From positions 124,001-188,000 of the forward strand of contig DATCYF010000021.1 in assembly GCA_036570425.1 (NCBI GenBank): 64,000 nucleotides of DNA, given 5' to 3'. The notes under the pieces were generated by a model. It saw only the letters and a list, made by a program, of their open reading frames with translations. It made no database searches and was not told where the DNA came from. The position numbers and the translations under genes were made by a program. This DNA comes from Rhizorhapis sp036570425. Its GTDB lineage: Bacteria > Pseudomonadota > Alphaproteobacteria > Sphingomonadales > Sphingomonadaceae. This document shows, piece after piece, positions 1 to 8,252 of this stretch. Each line of letters begins with the position of its first letter. The first letter of the stretch is position 1.

Positions 1-991
1 ATGCTCGCAAATCGGCGTTGATCCGGGGGCTGATGACATAGCTCATCCCCAGCCTGATCTGGTCCTGGCGATAATAGCTGACGTTAAGACGGTTGGACGC
101 TTCTACCGCGCGGTCCGCGGCCAATGTGAATTTGGCGGGTCCGCCCGACATATAGGCAAGGTCGGCCCCGTAGCTAAAACCATCAAGGGATTTGACGCCT
201 TTCAGTTCGGGGTCGACTGAAACATATCCGACGGATATGCCTCCCTGCAGCCGGGTGCCGATGCGGCGCTCTAACTGCACAGTTCCGGAAAGGGTTCGGA
301 TACCATCCTGGACAAGCGCCGGACCAAAACGCCGGTTGGGATAAGTGGAATCCGTCAGCGTTGCGAACAGCGATAGTGTGCCTAGCGACGGCTGCGCATA
401 GGCGATGCCCGCCGAGGCAGTGACGGTATCAACATCCGAGCGCTGCCGAGATGCCTGTTCGTTGCGGGAGCGGGCATAGGAACCGGAGGCGACCGGGGAT
501 AGGCCTACCGTCCGCTCGCATTTCAGCGCTCCGCGAACGCCCGTCACTTCTTCGATATTGCCGACGGCGGCCGTATATATGTCAGTGATGTCGCTCAATT
601 GCCGAGTGTAGCCAAGTCCCGGCTGGATCGAACAGCCGCCGATCCGCAGCCGGACGCTGCCATCCACCGCAATCCGTTCACTTTCCAGGCGCTTGTTGCG
701 CGAATGGAATTCGTAGCCCGCCTGCGTATCCAGAAAGAAGACATGATCGTCGAATGGCAGCACCAGACTGGCGTTGATGGAGGGACGGAATTCCATCTCC
801 TCCTGCACCAGTCCGCGCGCCGCCGCCCGAGCCTTGCTCGCCCCAGCAGCATTGCTGTCATAGATGGCGGCCCCGCTCACATGGACCTCAAAAGAACGCT
901 TTTCCTGCGCCGCTGCCGGTATCGTCACGAGTAATATGGCCCCCATGCCCCATCCAGACGCGCACAGGCGCACCTGGCCCGAAATCGCCAT
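1..991 (-). CDS. Outer-membrane beta-barrel protein of the polysaccharide locus (partial, runs off left edge)
   Basis: About 330 codons read open from an ATG at 991 to the window edge, so the C-terminus is missing. The N-terminus is a signal peptide (MAISGQVRLC... ending near IPAAAQ, cleavage about residue 28). The mature part alternates polar and aromatic residues in short segments such as GGISVGYVSVDPE and FSYGADLAYMSG, the pattern of transmembrane beta-strands. The family looks like the putative beta-barrel porin-2 group (PF10082-like) found in exopolysaccharide loci. It starts 27 bp after the stop of the FrhB-like gene and is probably the last or next-to-last gene of that operon. A role in export or anchoring of the polysaccharide is inference. 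Confidence 0.75.
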   Translation of the reverse strand, partial: MAISGQVRLCASGWGMGAILLVTIPAAAQEKRSFEVHVSGAAIYDSNAAGASKARAAARGLVQEEMEFRPSINASLVLPFDDHVFFLDTQAGYEFHSRNKRLESERIAVDGSVRLRIGGCSIQPGLGYTRQLSDITDIYTAAVGNIEEVTGVRGALKCERTVGLSPVASGSYARSRNEQASRQRSDVDTVTASAGIAYAQPSLGTLSLFATLTDSTYPNRRFGPALVQDGIRTLSGTVQLERRIGTRLQGGISVGYVSVDPELKGVKSLDGFSYGADLAYMSGGPAKFTLAADRAVEASNRLNVSYYRQDQIRLGMSYVISPRINADLRA

Positions 992-1018
992 CTTAAAAAT
1001 CCTGCGTTATCCTTGAAT

Positions 1019-2233
1019 TCAGCGAGTTGCCGAGATCACCCGCCGGAATGTCCCGGCAAAATTCCTCAGCTTCTCCCCGAAGCGTGCCAACCGGGAGGCC
1101 TCATCGATCAGCAGCCCATCCCCCCTTGGCGGCTTACGCCCCGCGAGACGCATCGCAGCGAAGCGCGCTTTTACGAGCCGCTTGCGCCGTGCCTGGGCAG
1201 GCTGCATCAGGATGATCTCCTCTTCGGCCAATGGCTGCACCTTCATTCGCCCGGCAGCCACCGCTTTGTCCAGAAAAGTTCGCGCCACAGTGGAGCGAAC
1301 CATGATAAGACTGCGCCCGTCCTGTTCCTCAAACTGCGGATAGCCGCCCTCTCCGCCATACCAGGCATCGGCACAGGCGATATCCGCCGTGCCGCCCACG
1401 GCGTCCGGGCAGATCTTGCAACGGAACTGAACTTCCCTTGATAGGTGATCGCCCCAGCTCCGCTCGTAACTCATCTCGCCAGCCCGCCCATCGGTGGTCC
1501 GCGCTACGGCCTGGCCGGGCCAGCCATTACCGCGATAGCGGAACTCAGAGAGGGGCGCTCCCGCCAGCCCCATTTCGGCGATGATGCGGTCCGCCCCGGC
1601 ATGGCTGGGAATTCCGCCGCAGAAGAAAGAGAGCTTCAGTGGAATCTGCTGATCCACCCGCGCATCGCTCTTCGCCAGTTCCCGCAACGCGGATATATCG
1701 CAGGGCTTTCCCACAAAGGCGAAGCGGCCGCCTTTCTCCAGTTCATCGATAATGGAGGAAAGAGGCGACGAAGCAGCATAGCGCGAACCCGCCGCCGCGA
1801 TAACCTCATCGGCCGTGTGCGACACAACGACCCGGTTTCGCGTGGGAAACGCAGGATCGGCGTTCACTTGCACCACGCGATCCACCGTTCCGTTCTCCAA
1901 GGCGAAGAGCAGCAGGGCCGTCAGCGCTCCGCCGGATGATCCGGCATAGCGCACCTGCTCGTCGCAAGCATGACCAGTCAGGATCGCTTCAGCTGGCCCC
2001 CAATAGGGAGAGGGCGGCAGATCGCTTCGCCAGGGCGACAACCTGCTGCCGGGGCAGCTTTGCGCAATCGCTGTTTCCGCAGCGTCGCTGACCCTGCCCT
2101 TGATCTGTGGCCTGTTGTATCCGGGCGCAACCACTGTCATCTCAATGGCGCCATCGGACACGCCTGCGCATAATCCGCAACCTGAACAGAGATCGTCACG
2201 CAACACCCGTTCGACTGTCGGCGATCCGTTCAC
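1019..2233 (-). CDS. FrhB-like (coenzyme F420 hydrogenase/dehydrogenase beta subunit family) iron-sulfur flavoprotein
   Basis: The 404-aa protein has the two-part FrhB architecture (PF04422 N-terminal, PF04432 C-terminal). An N-terminal cluster CSGCGLC near residues 18-24 and a later RCKIC motif can ligate Fe-S clusters. SGGALTALL and GKPCDISAL are characteristic family segments. Members outside methanogens do not use F420 hydrogenase partners, and several sit beside polysaccharide pyruvyl transferases. Here the start codon overlaps the stop of such a gene by 4 bp (ATGA), so translation is probably coupled. It may reduce or otherwise modify a sugar or its ketal in the exopolysaccharide pathway, but the substrate cannot be read from sequence. 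Confidence 0.8.
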   Translation of the reverse strand: MNGSPTVERVLRDDLCSGCGLCAGVSDGAIEMTVVAPGYNRPQIKGRVSDAAETAIAQSCPGSRLSPWRSDLPPSPYWGPAEAILTGHACDEQVRYAGSSGGALTALLLFALENGTVDRVVQVNADPAFPTRNRVVVSHTADEVIAAAGSRYAASSPLSSIIDELEKGGRFAFVGKPCDISALRELAKSDARVDQQIPLKLSFFCGGIPSHAGADRIIAEMGLAGAPLSEFRYRGNGWPGQAVARTTDGRAGEMSYERSWGDHLSREVQFRCKICPDAVGGTADIACADAWYGGEGGYPQFEEQDGRSLIMVRSTVARTFLDKAVAAGRMKVQPLAEEEIILMQPAQARRKRLVKARFAAMRLAGRKPPRGDGLLIDEASRLARFGEKLRNFAGTFRRVISATR

Positions 2234-3450
2234 AGGCGCGCCGACTTTCCGGCAGCGGCGAATTCCTTCCGCAACACGCCCCTGTAATTGTCCAGGAGCG
2301 CATCGATCCGCTTCATCCGCGCCATGATGGCCATCCGCATCATCTCACGCTTCCCAAGACCCTCCATCAGGAAATCAAGCGCCGCCTGCGTATCCATACC
2401 CCTGACCGGCAGGAGAAAGTCATAGCCCAGCGTTCCGAACAAGCCGCTGAACTTACGGCTATAGGCCACCGGCATTACTGGCGTCCCGGATGAAAACGCA
2501 GCGATGCAGGCATGCATCCTTCCTGCCACCAGATAATCCAGGCTGGAAATATAACTCTTCGCTTCGCAAGGCCCGGCGAAATCCGGCACCCGAATAGTCC
2601 CGGGGAATTCCGCGGCAAATCGGTCCGCCGCCTGCCCGTCATCATCGCGCACATCGCGGTTGGACGTTGCATGCGAAATCAGGTGGACCTCCACGTCTTT
2701 CCGCGCCGTCAATCCCCTCACGAATGCGCGCATCAATTCGCCATAATGCACTTCCAGCCCAAAGCGATTGCGCCCGCTTTCGGCTTCGCCAAGCAGTAGG
2801 CCCGACACATTTACGCCCACGCGCAACCGCGCGCCGCCGCGCTCTGCCGACCGATCCGCAAAAGGCAGCGCAAATGCGACGTCGACTGACTGCACCGCAT
2901 GAGCACGAGGAGCGAGTTCTCTCAACACCTTGAAAGACTCCTCATCCCGCGCAACCACGCAATCCGCCCGTTCCAGCGCCAGTTTCGCAAGCATCCGGTA
3001 AGGCTGCCGGGTAAAAGGTCCGATGGTCTGCGGCGACAGCATGATCGGCACATGACGCGCCACTGCCATCATTTTGCTCGCCCACAGAAACAGGAAGCGC
3101 TTGAGACCATAAATATCGGCAAAGCTGTCGCCAGCCCCGATATCCAATATGCAATCCTGCCGGGCGATCACGGTCATGGCTTCACGCGGGTCGAGCAGGC
3201 GGCGGCTATTGACCTCGTAAAGCTGCGCTTCTTCCGGCTGGACATAAGCCCCACCCTTGTCTGCCACGCCGATAATTGTGAACGCCGGTTCGAAGCCCAG
3301 TTCTTCGGCGATCTGCCGGGCTATCGCCATGTTGGCCATGGTCAAAGCCCCCACACCCAGATTCCCCGACTTACCACTGTGCCAGAGCAGCCCGATCTTC
3401 AGTTTTCTGCTTTTCACCTTGCCCCGTTTCGGATGTCCGCCTGCATTCAA
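2230..3450 (-). CDS. Polysaccharide pyruvyl transferase family protein
   Basis: The 406-aa protein belongs to the CsaB/WcaK-type pyruvyl transferase family (PF04230), which forms pyruvate ketals on sugars using phosphoenolpyruvate. Visible family features include the N-terminal LLWHSGKSGNLGVGAL segment, the ILDIGAGDSF motif around residues 101-110, MLSPQTIGPF, and the C-terminal DYLVAGRMHACIAAFSSGTPV segment (GxxxHA...) typical of the second Rossmann lobe. It overlaps the EpsD-like gene upstream by 4 bp and the FrhB-like gene downstream by 4 bp. It probably adds an acidic pyruvyl group to the locus polysaccharide or a capsule-like glycan. Confidence 0.85.
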   Translation of the reverse strand: MNAGGHPKRGKVKSRKLKIGLLWHSGKSGNLGVGALTMANMAIARQIAEELGFEPAFTIIGVADKGGAYVQPEEAQLYEVNSRRLLDPREAMTVIARQDCILDIGAGDSFADIYGLKRFLFLWASKMMAVARHVPIMLSPQTIGPFTRQPYRMLAKLALERADCVVARDEESFKVLRELAPRAHAVQSVDVAFALPFADRSAERGGARLRVGVNVSGLLLGEAESGRNRFGLEVHYGELMRAFVRGLTARKDVEVHLISHATSNRDVRDDDGQAADRFAAEFPGTIRVPDFAGPCEAKSYISSLDYLVAGRMHACIAAFSSGTPVMPVAYSRKFSGLFGTLGYDFLLPVRGMDTQAALDFLMEGLGKREMMRMAIMARMKRIDALLDNYRGVLRKEFAAAGKSARL

Positions 3451-4319
3451 CCGCCGCTGCTGCCGATGTCCCGGCTTGCCTCCACCACCTTGGGTCCATA
3501 GCCACTTTGATAGCGGACCCTGTCCTTGTTCTTCTTCACGATCTCTGCAAGTTGATTTTTCAATGTCTGGGAAATGGCTTTCTGTTTGAGATAGTTGAGA
3601 GCGACTTTTTGCGCAGTATTCTCCGACACGGGGGATGTCCGGGTCTCGCGGACGAGGTTAGCCAGCGTCGCCTCGCCCGCCGGGAGGATGAAAACCTCGC
3701 CCGGCGGCAGCGCCACGATCTGCTTCACCAGTTCGGGCGGTGCCTGCATCGCATCAAGCGTTCCCTTGCCCCGATGATATTTGATGCCTTCACGCGCGGC
3801 AAGCGCCTGCACTTCACCCAATGTTTTCAATGGCTTCAGCTTCTTCAAAAAAGCCTTGTCAGCGGGATGGTCCATGCGAAGCTGCTCGACAGCAAAGAGC
3901 TTTCTCTGCCTGAACAGATCGGGATGACTCGCCACATAGTTGCGGGCGTCCTCCTTGGTGGGATCAGGGAGGTTTCGCGTTAAATCGCGTTGCAGCAATG
4001 TCTGCAACACCGTTTCTTCGGCGCGCTGCCTCAACAGGCCGAAATCGGGACTGTCATCCAATTCGCGGGTCCGCGCTTCCTTCGCCAGCATTTTTCGGAC
4101 GACAATCTGTTGCAGCGCGGCTTCCCGCGCACGTTCGGGATTTTCCTCGGCAGGGCCAATCATGTCCATTTCGGCGACAAGATCGCGCTGAGTGATCTCC
4201 ATGCCGTCCACCGATGCGATGACTTGCCCCACAGGAACACTTTTTTCCGGCTTTCCATCGCATGCCGCTAGGCTAAGCGCCGTCGCCATCGTAAATACAA
4301 CGCACAAATTGCTCTTCAT
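3447..4319 (-). CDS. EpsD-family peptidyl-prolyl cis-trans isomerase lipoprotein
   Basis: The ATG at 4319 gives 290 aa with a lipoprotein signal (MKSNLCVVFTMATALSLAAC, lipobox LAAC) and an AGGGG ribosome site just upstream. An ATG-less reading frame extends 55 codons further but has neither signal peptide nor ribosome site. The mature protein carries a SurA/PrsA-like N-terminal helical domain (MEITQRDLVAEMDM) and a degenerate parvulin domain with KYHRGKGTLDAM and LPPGEVF. This is the EpsD family, associated with polysaccharide export and assembly. It heads an overlapping operon with pyruvyl transferase and FrhB-like genes. It is likely a periplasmic chaperone for outer-membrane export parts. 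Confidence 0.82.
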   Translation of the reverse strand: MKSNLCVVFTMATALSLAACDGKPEKSVPVGQVIASVDGMEITQRDLVAEMDMIGPAEENPERAREAALQQIVVRKMLAKEARTRELDDSPDFGLLRQRAEETVLQTLLQRDLTRNLPDPTKEDARNYVASHPDLFRQRKLFAVEQLRMDHPADKAFLKKLKPLKTLGEVQALAAREGIKYHRGKGTLDAMQAPPELVKQIVALPPGEVFILPAGEATLANLVRETRTSPVSENTAQKVALNYLKQKAISQTLKNQLAEIVKKNKDRVRYQSGYGPKVVEASRDIGSSGG

Positions 4320-4459
4320 CGCCCCTATTCCCGCCAATTGGGTGCGGACAATTCGCCAAACGGCCGAATCATCTGCTAATAGGAGCGATATCGGCAAATC
4401 TGGCGGGTTCACCAAATGGAACATCCGCCAAAATACAGTGTAGTTTACGGGGGCCGCTT
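4320..4459. promoter_or_regulatory. Divergent promoter region of the polysaccharide locus
   Basis: This 140-bp AT-richer gap separates the leftward EpsD-like operon from the rightward Alg14/13-type glycosyltransferase gene. Both genes carry ribosome sites at its two ends, so promoters for both directions must lie here. I do not see a convincing -35/-10 pair or a palindrome that I would name as an operator. Confidence 0.45.
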
Positions 4460-5554
4460 GTGTTGGACGAGCGTATTCATTCAATTGATCAAGGCGGCTT
4501 CACGCAACTGAAAGCCGGATGGGGCCGTTTGCGGAAGCAAAAGGCAAAGGTACGCGCGGGCGCGAAGATTTGTCTCGCCGGTTCCGGCGGCGGGCATGTC
4601 CGACAATTGCTTGACCTGGAACCCGCCTGGCGCGGGCATGACGCCTTTTTCGTTACAGAGGATACAGCGCTCGGCGAAAGCCTGGCCGAACATTATCGCT
4701 GCCTTTTCGTACCGCATGTCGCGATGGGCCAGGCGCGTCTGGGCGCTCCGTTCCGAATGCTGTGGAACGGCCTTCGCAATCTCGTGCTGTCGGCCATGAT
4801 CATCCTGCGCGAACGTCCGGCCATGCTGATTACGACCGGCGCTGGGGCAATGTTCTTTGCCATGTTCTGGGCTCGCCTGGCAGGCGCGGAGATCATCCTG
4901 ATCGACTCCTTTGCCCGGTTCGAACGCCCTTCGCTCTTCGCCCGCATCGCTGCCCCACTGGCGCATCACCGCATTGTCCAGTCAAAGGCGCTTGGCGGCT
5001 ATTGGCCCGGCACGCATATTTTCGATCCGCTGAAACTGCTTGAAGGCGAGCGGCCGGAAAAACAGCCGCTTCTTTTTGCGACCGTTGGCGCGACGCTTCC
5101 CTTCAACCGCCTGGTGGAGAGCGTCCTTGCATTAAAGGCAGCGGGCGAAATCCCTGAGGATGTAGTGCTGCAGGTTGGCCGGGGCGCAAAAAGGCCGCCA
5201 TCCATCCCGGGCGTGGAGATTGTCGACACGTTGCCTTTCGCCAAAGTGCAAAAGCTGTTGCATGACGCCGACATCGTGGTCTGTCATGGCGGAACTGGGT
5301 CCCTGATCACGGCCTTGCGGGCGGGATGCCGGGTTATCGCCATGCCGCGGCTGTCCGAACGCGGCGAGCATTATGATAACCACCAATCGGAAATCACCGA
5401 AGCTTTCGTTGCGCGCGGCCTGATCTGGTCGGCAGCCACCACTGAGGAGCTCAAAGCCGCCCTCACGGCCGCCCGCGCCGCCACGCCGCGCATGGCGACA
5501 ACCGATCCGGCCGAACTGATAGCCTATCTGAATGGTTTGCTGGAGGCGGCTTGA
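4460..5554 (+). CDS. Alg14/Alg13-fused glycosyltransferase, probably a glucuronosyltransferase of the GelK/SpsK/PssDE type
   Basis: The 364-aa protein starts with GTG behind ACGGGGG. It fuses an Alg14-like N-terminal half (ICLAGSGGGHVRQLLDL, then a membrane-associated segment around AMFFAMFWARLAGAEIILI) to an Alg13/GT28 C-terminal half (LFATVGATLPFNRLV, then HGGTGSLITALRAGCRVIAM, the UDP-sugar binding motif). Rhizobial PssD/PssE split these halves; sphingan GelK/SpsK join them and transfer glucuronic acid to lipid-linked glucose. That assignment fits the locus but the sugar specificity is inference. It is transcribed away from the EpsD operon and ends 30 bp from the convergent GT39 gene. Confidence 0.82.
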   Translation: MLDERIHSIDQGGFTQLKAGWGRLRKQKAKVRAGAKICLAGSGGGHVRQLLDLEPAWRGHDAFFVTEDTALGESLAEHYRCLFVPHVAMGQARLGAPFRMLWNGLRNLVLSAMIILRERPAMLITTGAGAMFFAMFWARLAGAEIILIDSFARFERPSLFARIAAPLAHHRIVQSKALGGYWPGTHIFDPLKLLEGERPEKQPLLFATVGATLPFNRLVESVLALKAAGEIPEDVVLQVGRGAKRPPSIPGVEIVDTLPFAKVQKLLHDADIVVCHGGTGSLITALRAGCRVIAMPRLSERGEHYDNHQSEITEAFVARGLIWSAATTEELKAALTAARAATPRMATTDPAELIAYLNGLLEAA

Positions 5555-5583
5555 GCAGCTGAGATAGTGATGAATAGATTCGC

Positions 5584-7101
5584 TTACCGCGGATCGGTTC
5601 TCACATAGGCCTCAGCTATGCGTACTCCACCTCTTCCCCGCACAGTCGCGATAGATCGATAATGCCGCGCCAGCGCATCATGAACAAGGCCCTGCGTCCG
5701 ACGGTTGGGCTGATGAAAGCCGAAGTCGCCATCGACAATAACAGCAGGCCACGATGCCAGGATTCGCCTGACTTCCACCGCTGTATCAATTCCAAGGCCG
5801 GTCGCCTCTGTCCGGATCGACAGATGGTTGGGAAAGGCGAAGCGCGTCGGGATACAGGCCTGCGTCAACGTGTAGAGAATGACAGGCCCATGATAGACAT
5901 AGAGGCACCGCTTTCGGTCGACATGCGGAGCGATGGCCTTCGCCATCTCGCTGTATTGCGGCGCAAGCAATGCGTTGGCCTGCAGCCGTCGCTCGTAAAG
6001 GCCGATGTTGTCGAGCGACAGATTGAGAATGTAGGCCAACATGGCGTAACCCGGTATGTTACCACGCACCGCATAGCCAACGATGAGACAGCCCATCGGC
6101 GCCATCACAAGAGCATAATGCGGATAGGCGGCGCTCAGCAGAGCGAAGGCGGCAATGCCCGACAACAGCCAGCCCGCAAGAAACAGGCTGGATGCCTTTA
6201 GCACAGGGTCCTTCCGAAAAATACACTGAGCCGCCGCCAACATGGCGGCGATGGCGAAAGGCCGGCCGAATTCGCGCACGGTGTCGGCGACTCTGCCTGC
6301 GATGGCGGCAGGGGCATCAGGCGCTTTTTCGAAGATCGAGAGAATATTGGCGAATAGCCAGTCCTCGAACAGTCCACGGCCCCAATAATAAAGGGCAGCG
6401 AGCGCCAGGGGCAGCAACGCCAACAGCATCCATGAGATGGCCAATCCTGTCACTTGACGCCAGCGAAGACCAGCGCGCCATGCGCACCACAGCAACGTCA
6501 TCCCAAGAAAGCCGCCCGGCAGCAGGGCCGTCGGCTTCACCTGCATCGCAAGACCGCAGAGCAGCATTGCGGCCCCTCCTTGAAACGCGAAGGATCGGGT
6601 AGCGACGAAAGGCCTTTCGATGCGGAGACGAATTTCCTCGATCAGCAAGCTGTGCACTAGCCAGCCAGCCGCCACGATGAAGAGATTGAGGAACACCTCA
6701 GCCTGTCCGCCAAAGCCGAGATGGCTGACCAGCAAGCCGTTGTAGAGCGCCACCCCCGCGACGGCGCCCAGCCAGCCAGAAAAGCGGGCGATCCAGATGG
6801 CCATGATCCCGCTCGTCACCACCACTGCCAACAAGGCGACGATCTGATATTGAACTATGCCGTCCCCGCCCAGCAGCCTTATGCCCGAATAAAGCAGGAA
6901 CAGCCCTACTGGCTTGCGGTCCCAGATGTCGACGTAAGGCGTTGCGCCCCAGTTCAGCATCCGATCGCCGATGAGAAGGTAAAATTGCTCGTCGCCATGA
7001 GCGACGATATCGCCGATCCCCACCGCACGGACCGCTACGGTTATGAGTGCGGCCATCAGGAATAAAAGGGCTGCCCTGTGCCGGTCAGCCCAATCGGTCA
7101 T
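5584..7101 (-). CDS. GT39/PMT-type polytopic membrane glycosyltransferase
   Basis: The ATG at 7101 (MTDWADRHR, ribosome site AAGGA) gives 505 aa and overlaps the GT2-GtrA stop by 4 bp. An in-frame extension of 28 residues reads through the upstream gene and is unlikely. About ten hydrophobic segments follow, and the first periplasmic loop contains HGDEQFYL, the acidic DE pair needed by GT-C enzymes of the ArnT/PMT fold. Such enzymes move a sugar from a polyprenyl-phosphate carrier to an acceptor on the periplasmic side. The overlap with a gene that would make exactly such a carrier-linked sugar supports a two-step pathway. Confidence 0.85.
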   Translation of the reverse strand: MTDWADRHRAALLFLMAALITVAVRAVGIGDIVAHGDEQFYLLIGDRMLNWGATPYVDIWDRKPVGLFLLYSGIRLLGGDGIVQYQIVALLAVVVTSGIMAIWIARFSGWLGAVAGVALYNGLLVSHLGFGGQAEVFLNLFIVAAGWLVHSLLIEEIRLRIERPFVATRSFAFQGGAAMLLCGLAMQVKPTALLPGGFLGMTLLWCAWRAGLRWRQVTGLAISWMLLALLPLALAALYYWGRGLFEDWLFANILSIFEKAPDAPAAIAGRVADTVREFGRPFAIAAMLAAAQCIFRKDPVLKASSLFLAGWLLSGIAAFALLSAAYPHYALVMAPMGCLIVGYAVRGNIPGYAMLAYILNLSLDNIGLYERRLQANALLAPQYSEMAKAIAPHVDRKRCLYVYHGPVILYTLTQACIPTRFAFPNHLSIRTEATGLGIDTAVEVRRILASWPAVIVDGDFGFHQPNRRTQGLVHDALARHYRSIATVRGRGGVRIAEAYVRTDPR

Positions 7102-8198
7102 TTCCTTTTCCAGGTCAGAACCGCCGAAGTCGCATAATTCCACACGACGCCAATCGCCGCACCGGCGACACCCGCAAGCAACCACATGCGGCTGCTGTCA
7201 TAAACGATCTCCCCCACGCCCACATTGCCGATCGCCCCGATTCCGCAGACGGCATAGAATGTCAGGAGCCCGCGAAAGAATTGCCGCCCCCGAAGCTGCA
7301 TGTCACGATAGGTAAGCGCGTTATTGACGATGAAGTTGAACGTCATCGCCACGAAGATTGCCAAGGCCTGCGCATAGCGGAAACTCTCTCCGCCCATATT
7401 GAGCGTAAGACCCAATACGAACAGATGCACCAGCAAACCGATGCAGCCCACCGCCGCGAACATAAGGAAACGCACCGGCAGAAAATGGCCGAACATCTTT
7501 TCGAGCAGCAGAATGATGAATTCCTGCCCCACTTTCGCGTCCAGCTTGCTCTCGCCTGCACTGCGAGTGCGGAAGGTATAGGGAATCTCCGCCGTTCGTA
7601 GCGGATGCGGCGCCGATGCCAGAAGGTCGAGCATGATCTTGAAGCCGACGTTGGAAAGATTGGGCAAGGCTTCCTCAAACGCCTTACGGCTCACGGCGAA
7701 AAAGCCGCTCATGGGATCGCTGACCTCCGTGCGGATCACCTTCTGGCTGAGCCACGTCGCCGCGCGCGACAACGATTCCCGCTGCTGATCCCAGTCGCCG
7801 GTCGATCCCTCACCCGCATAGCGCGTGCCGACGACAAGATCGGCTTCCCCGCGTTCGATCTGATCGATCATGGCGGGCAGGACGCTTTCGTCATGCTGCA
7901 TGTCACCATCGACCACAGCCAACACCGGCGCAGCGCTTGCCAGCATGCCCTCCACCACAGCCGAAGACAGACCCCGTCGCCCCACCCGTTGAATGCAGCG
8001 CACGCGCGGATCAAGCAATGCGAACGCTCGCACGCGCGCCGCCGATCCATCAGGCGAACTGTCGTCTACGAAGATGACTTCCCAGACATAGCCACGCAGC
8101 GCCTCCGTCAGTCGCTTCACCAAAGGGGCGACATTATCTGCTTCATTGAACACAGGCACGATGACGCCGACCTGCAACGCCCGTGTCTCCGCCTGCAT
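7098..8198 (-). CDS. GT2-GtrA fusion: polyprenyl-phosphate sugar synthase with membrane flippase-like domain
   Basis: The 366-aa protein opens with a DPM1/DPG-type glycosyltransferase 2 domain (VGVIVPVFNEADNV, FVDDSSPDGS, then VVDGDMQHDE as the metal-binding acidic motif, and MSGFFAVSRKAF). From about residue 240 it carries a four-helix GtrA domain (PF04138; FLMFAAVGCIGLLVHLFV, FNFIVNNALTYRDMQLRG, GVVWNYATSAVLTWKRK). The predicted product is a polyprenyl-phosphate hexose made in the cytoplasm, with GtrA assisting its flipping. The next gene, in ATGA overlap, is the matching periplasmic GT39 transferase. Confidence 0.88.
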   Translation of the reverse strand: MQAETRALQVGVIVPVFNEADNVAPLVKRLTEALRGYVWEVIFVDDSSPDGSAARVRAFALLDPRVRCIQRVGRRGLSSAVVEGMLASAAPVLAVVDGDMQHDESVLPAMIDQIERGEADLVVGTRYAGEGSTGDWDQQRESLSRAATWLSQKVIRTEVSDPMSGFFAVSRKAFEEALPNLSNVGFKIMLDLLASAPHPLRTAEIPYTFRTRSAGESKLDAKVGQEFIILLLEKMFGHFLPVRFLMFAAVGCIGLLVHLFVLGLTLNMGGESFRYAQALAIFVAMTFNFIVNNALTYRDMQLRGRQFFRGLLTFYAVCGIGAIGNVGVGEIVYDSSRMWLLAGVAGAAIGVVWNYATSAVLTWKRK

Positions 8199-8252
8199 AT
8201 AAGCCTATTCCCTTGATCGTCTGTGATTCGGCGCTGCTAGAGCATTTTCCGA

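Noticed and set aside
3447..4484. Longer EpsD-like protein starting at 4484
   Set aside because: The lipoprotein signal peptide starts at 4319 with its own ribosome site; the longer form would hide the signal and overlap the divergent gene.
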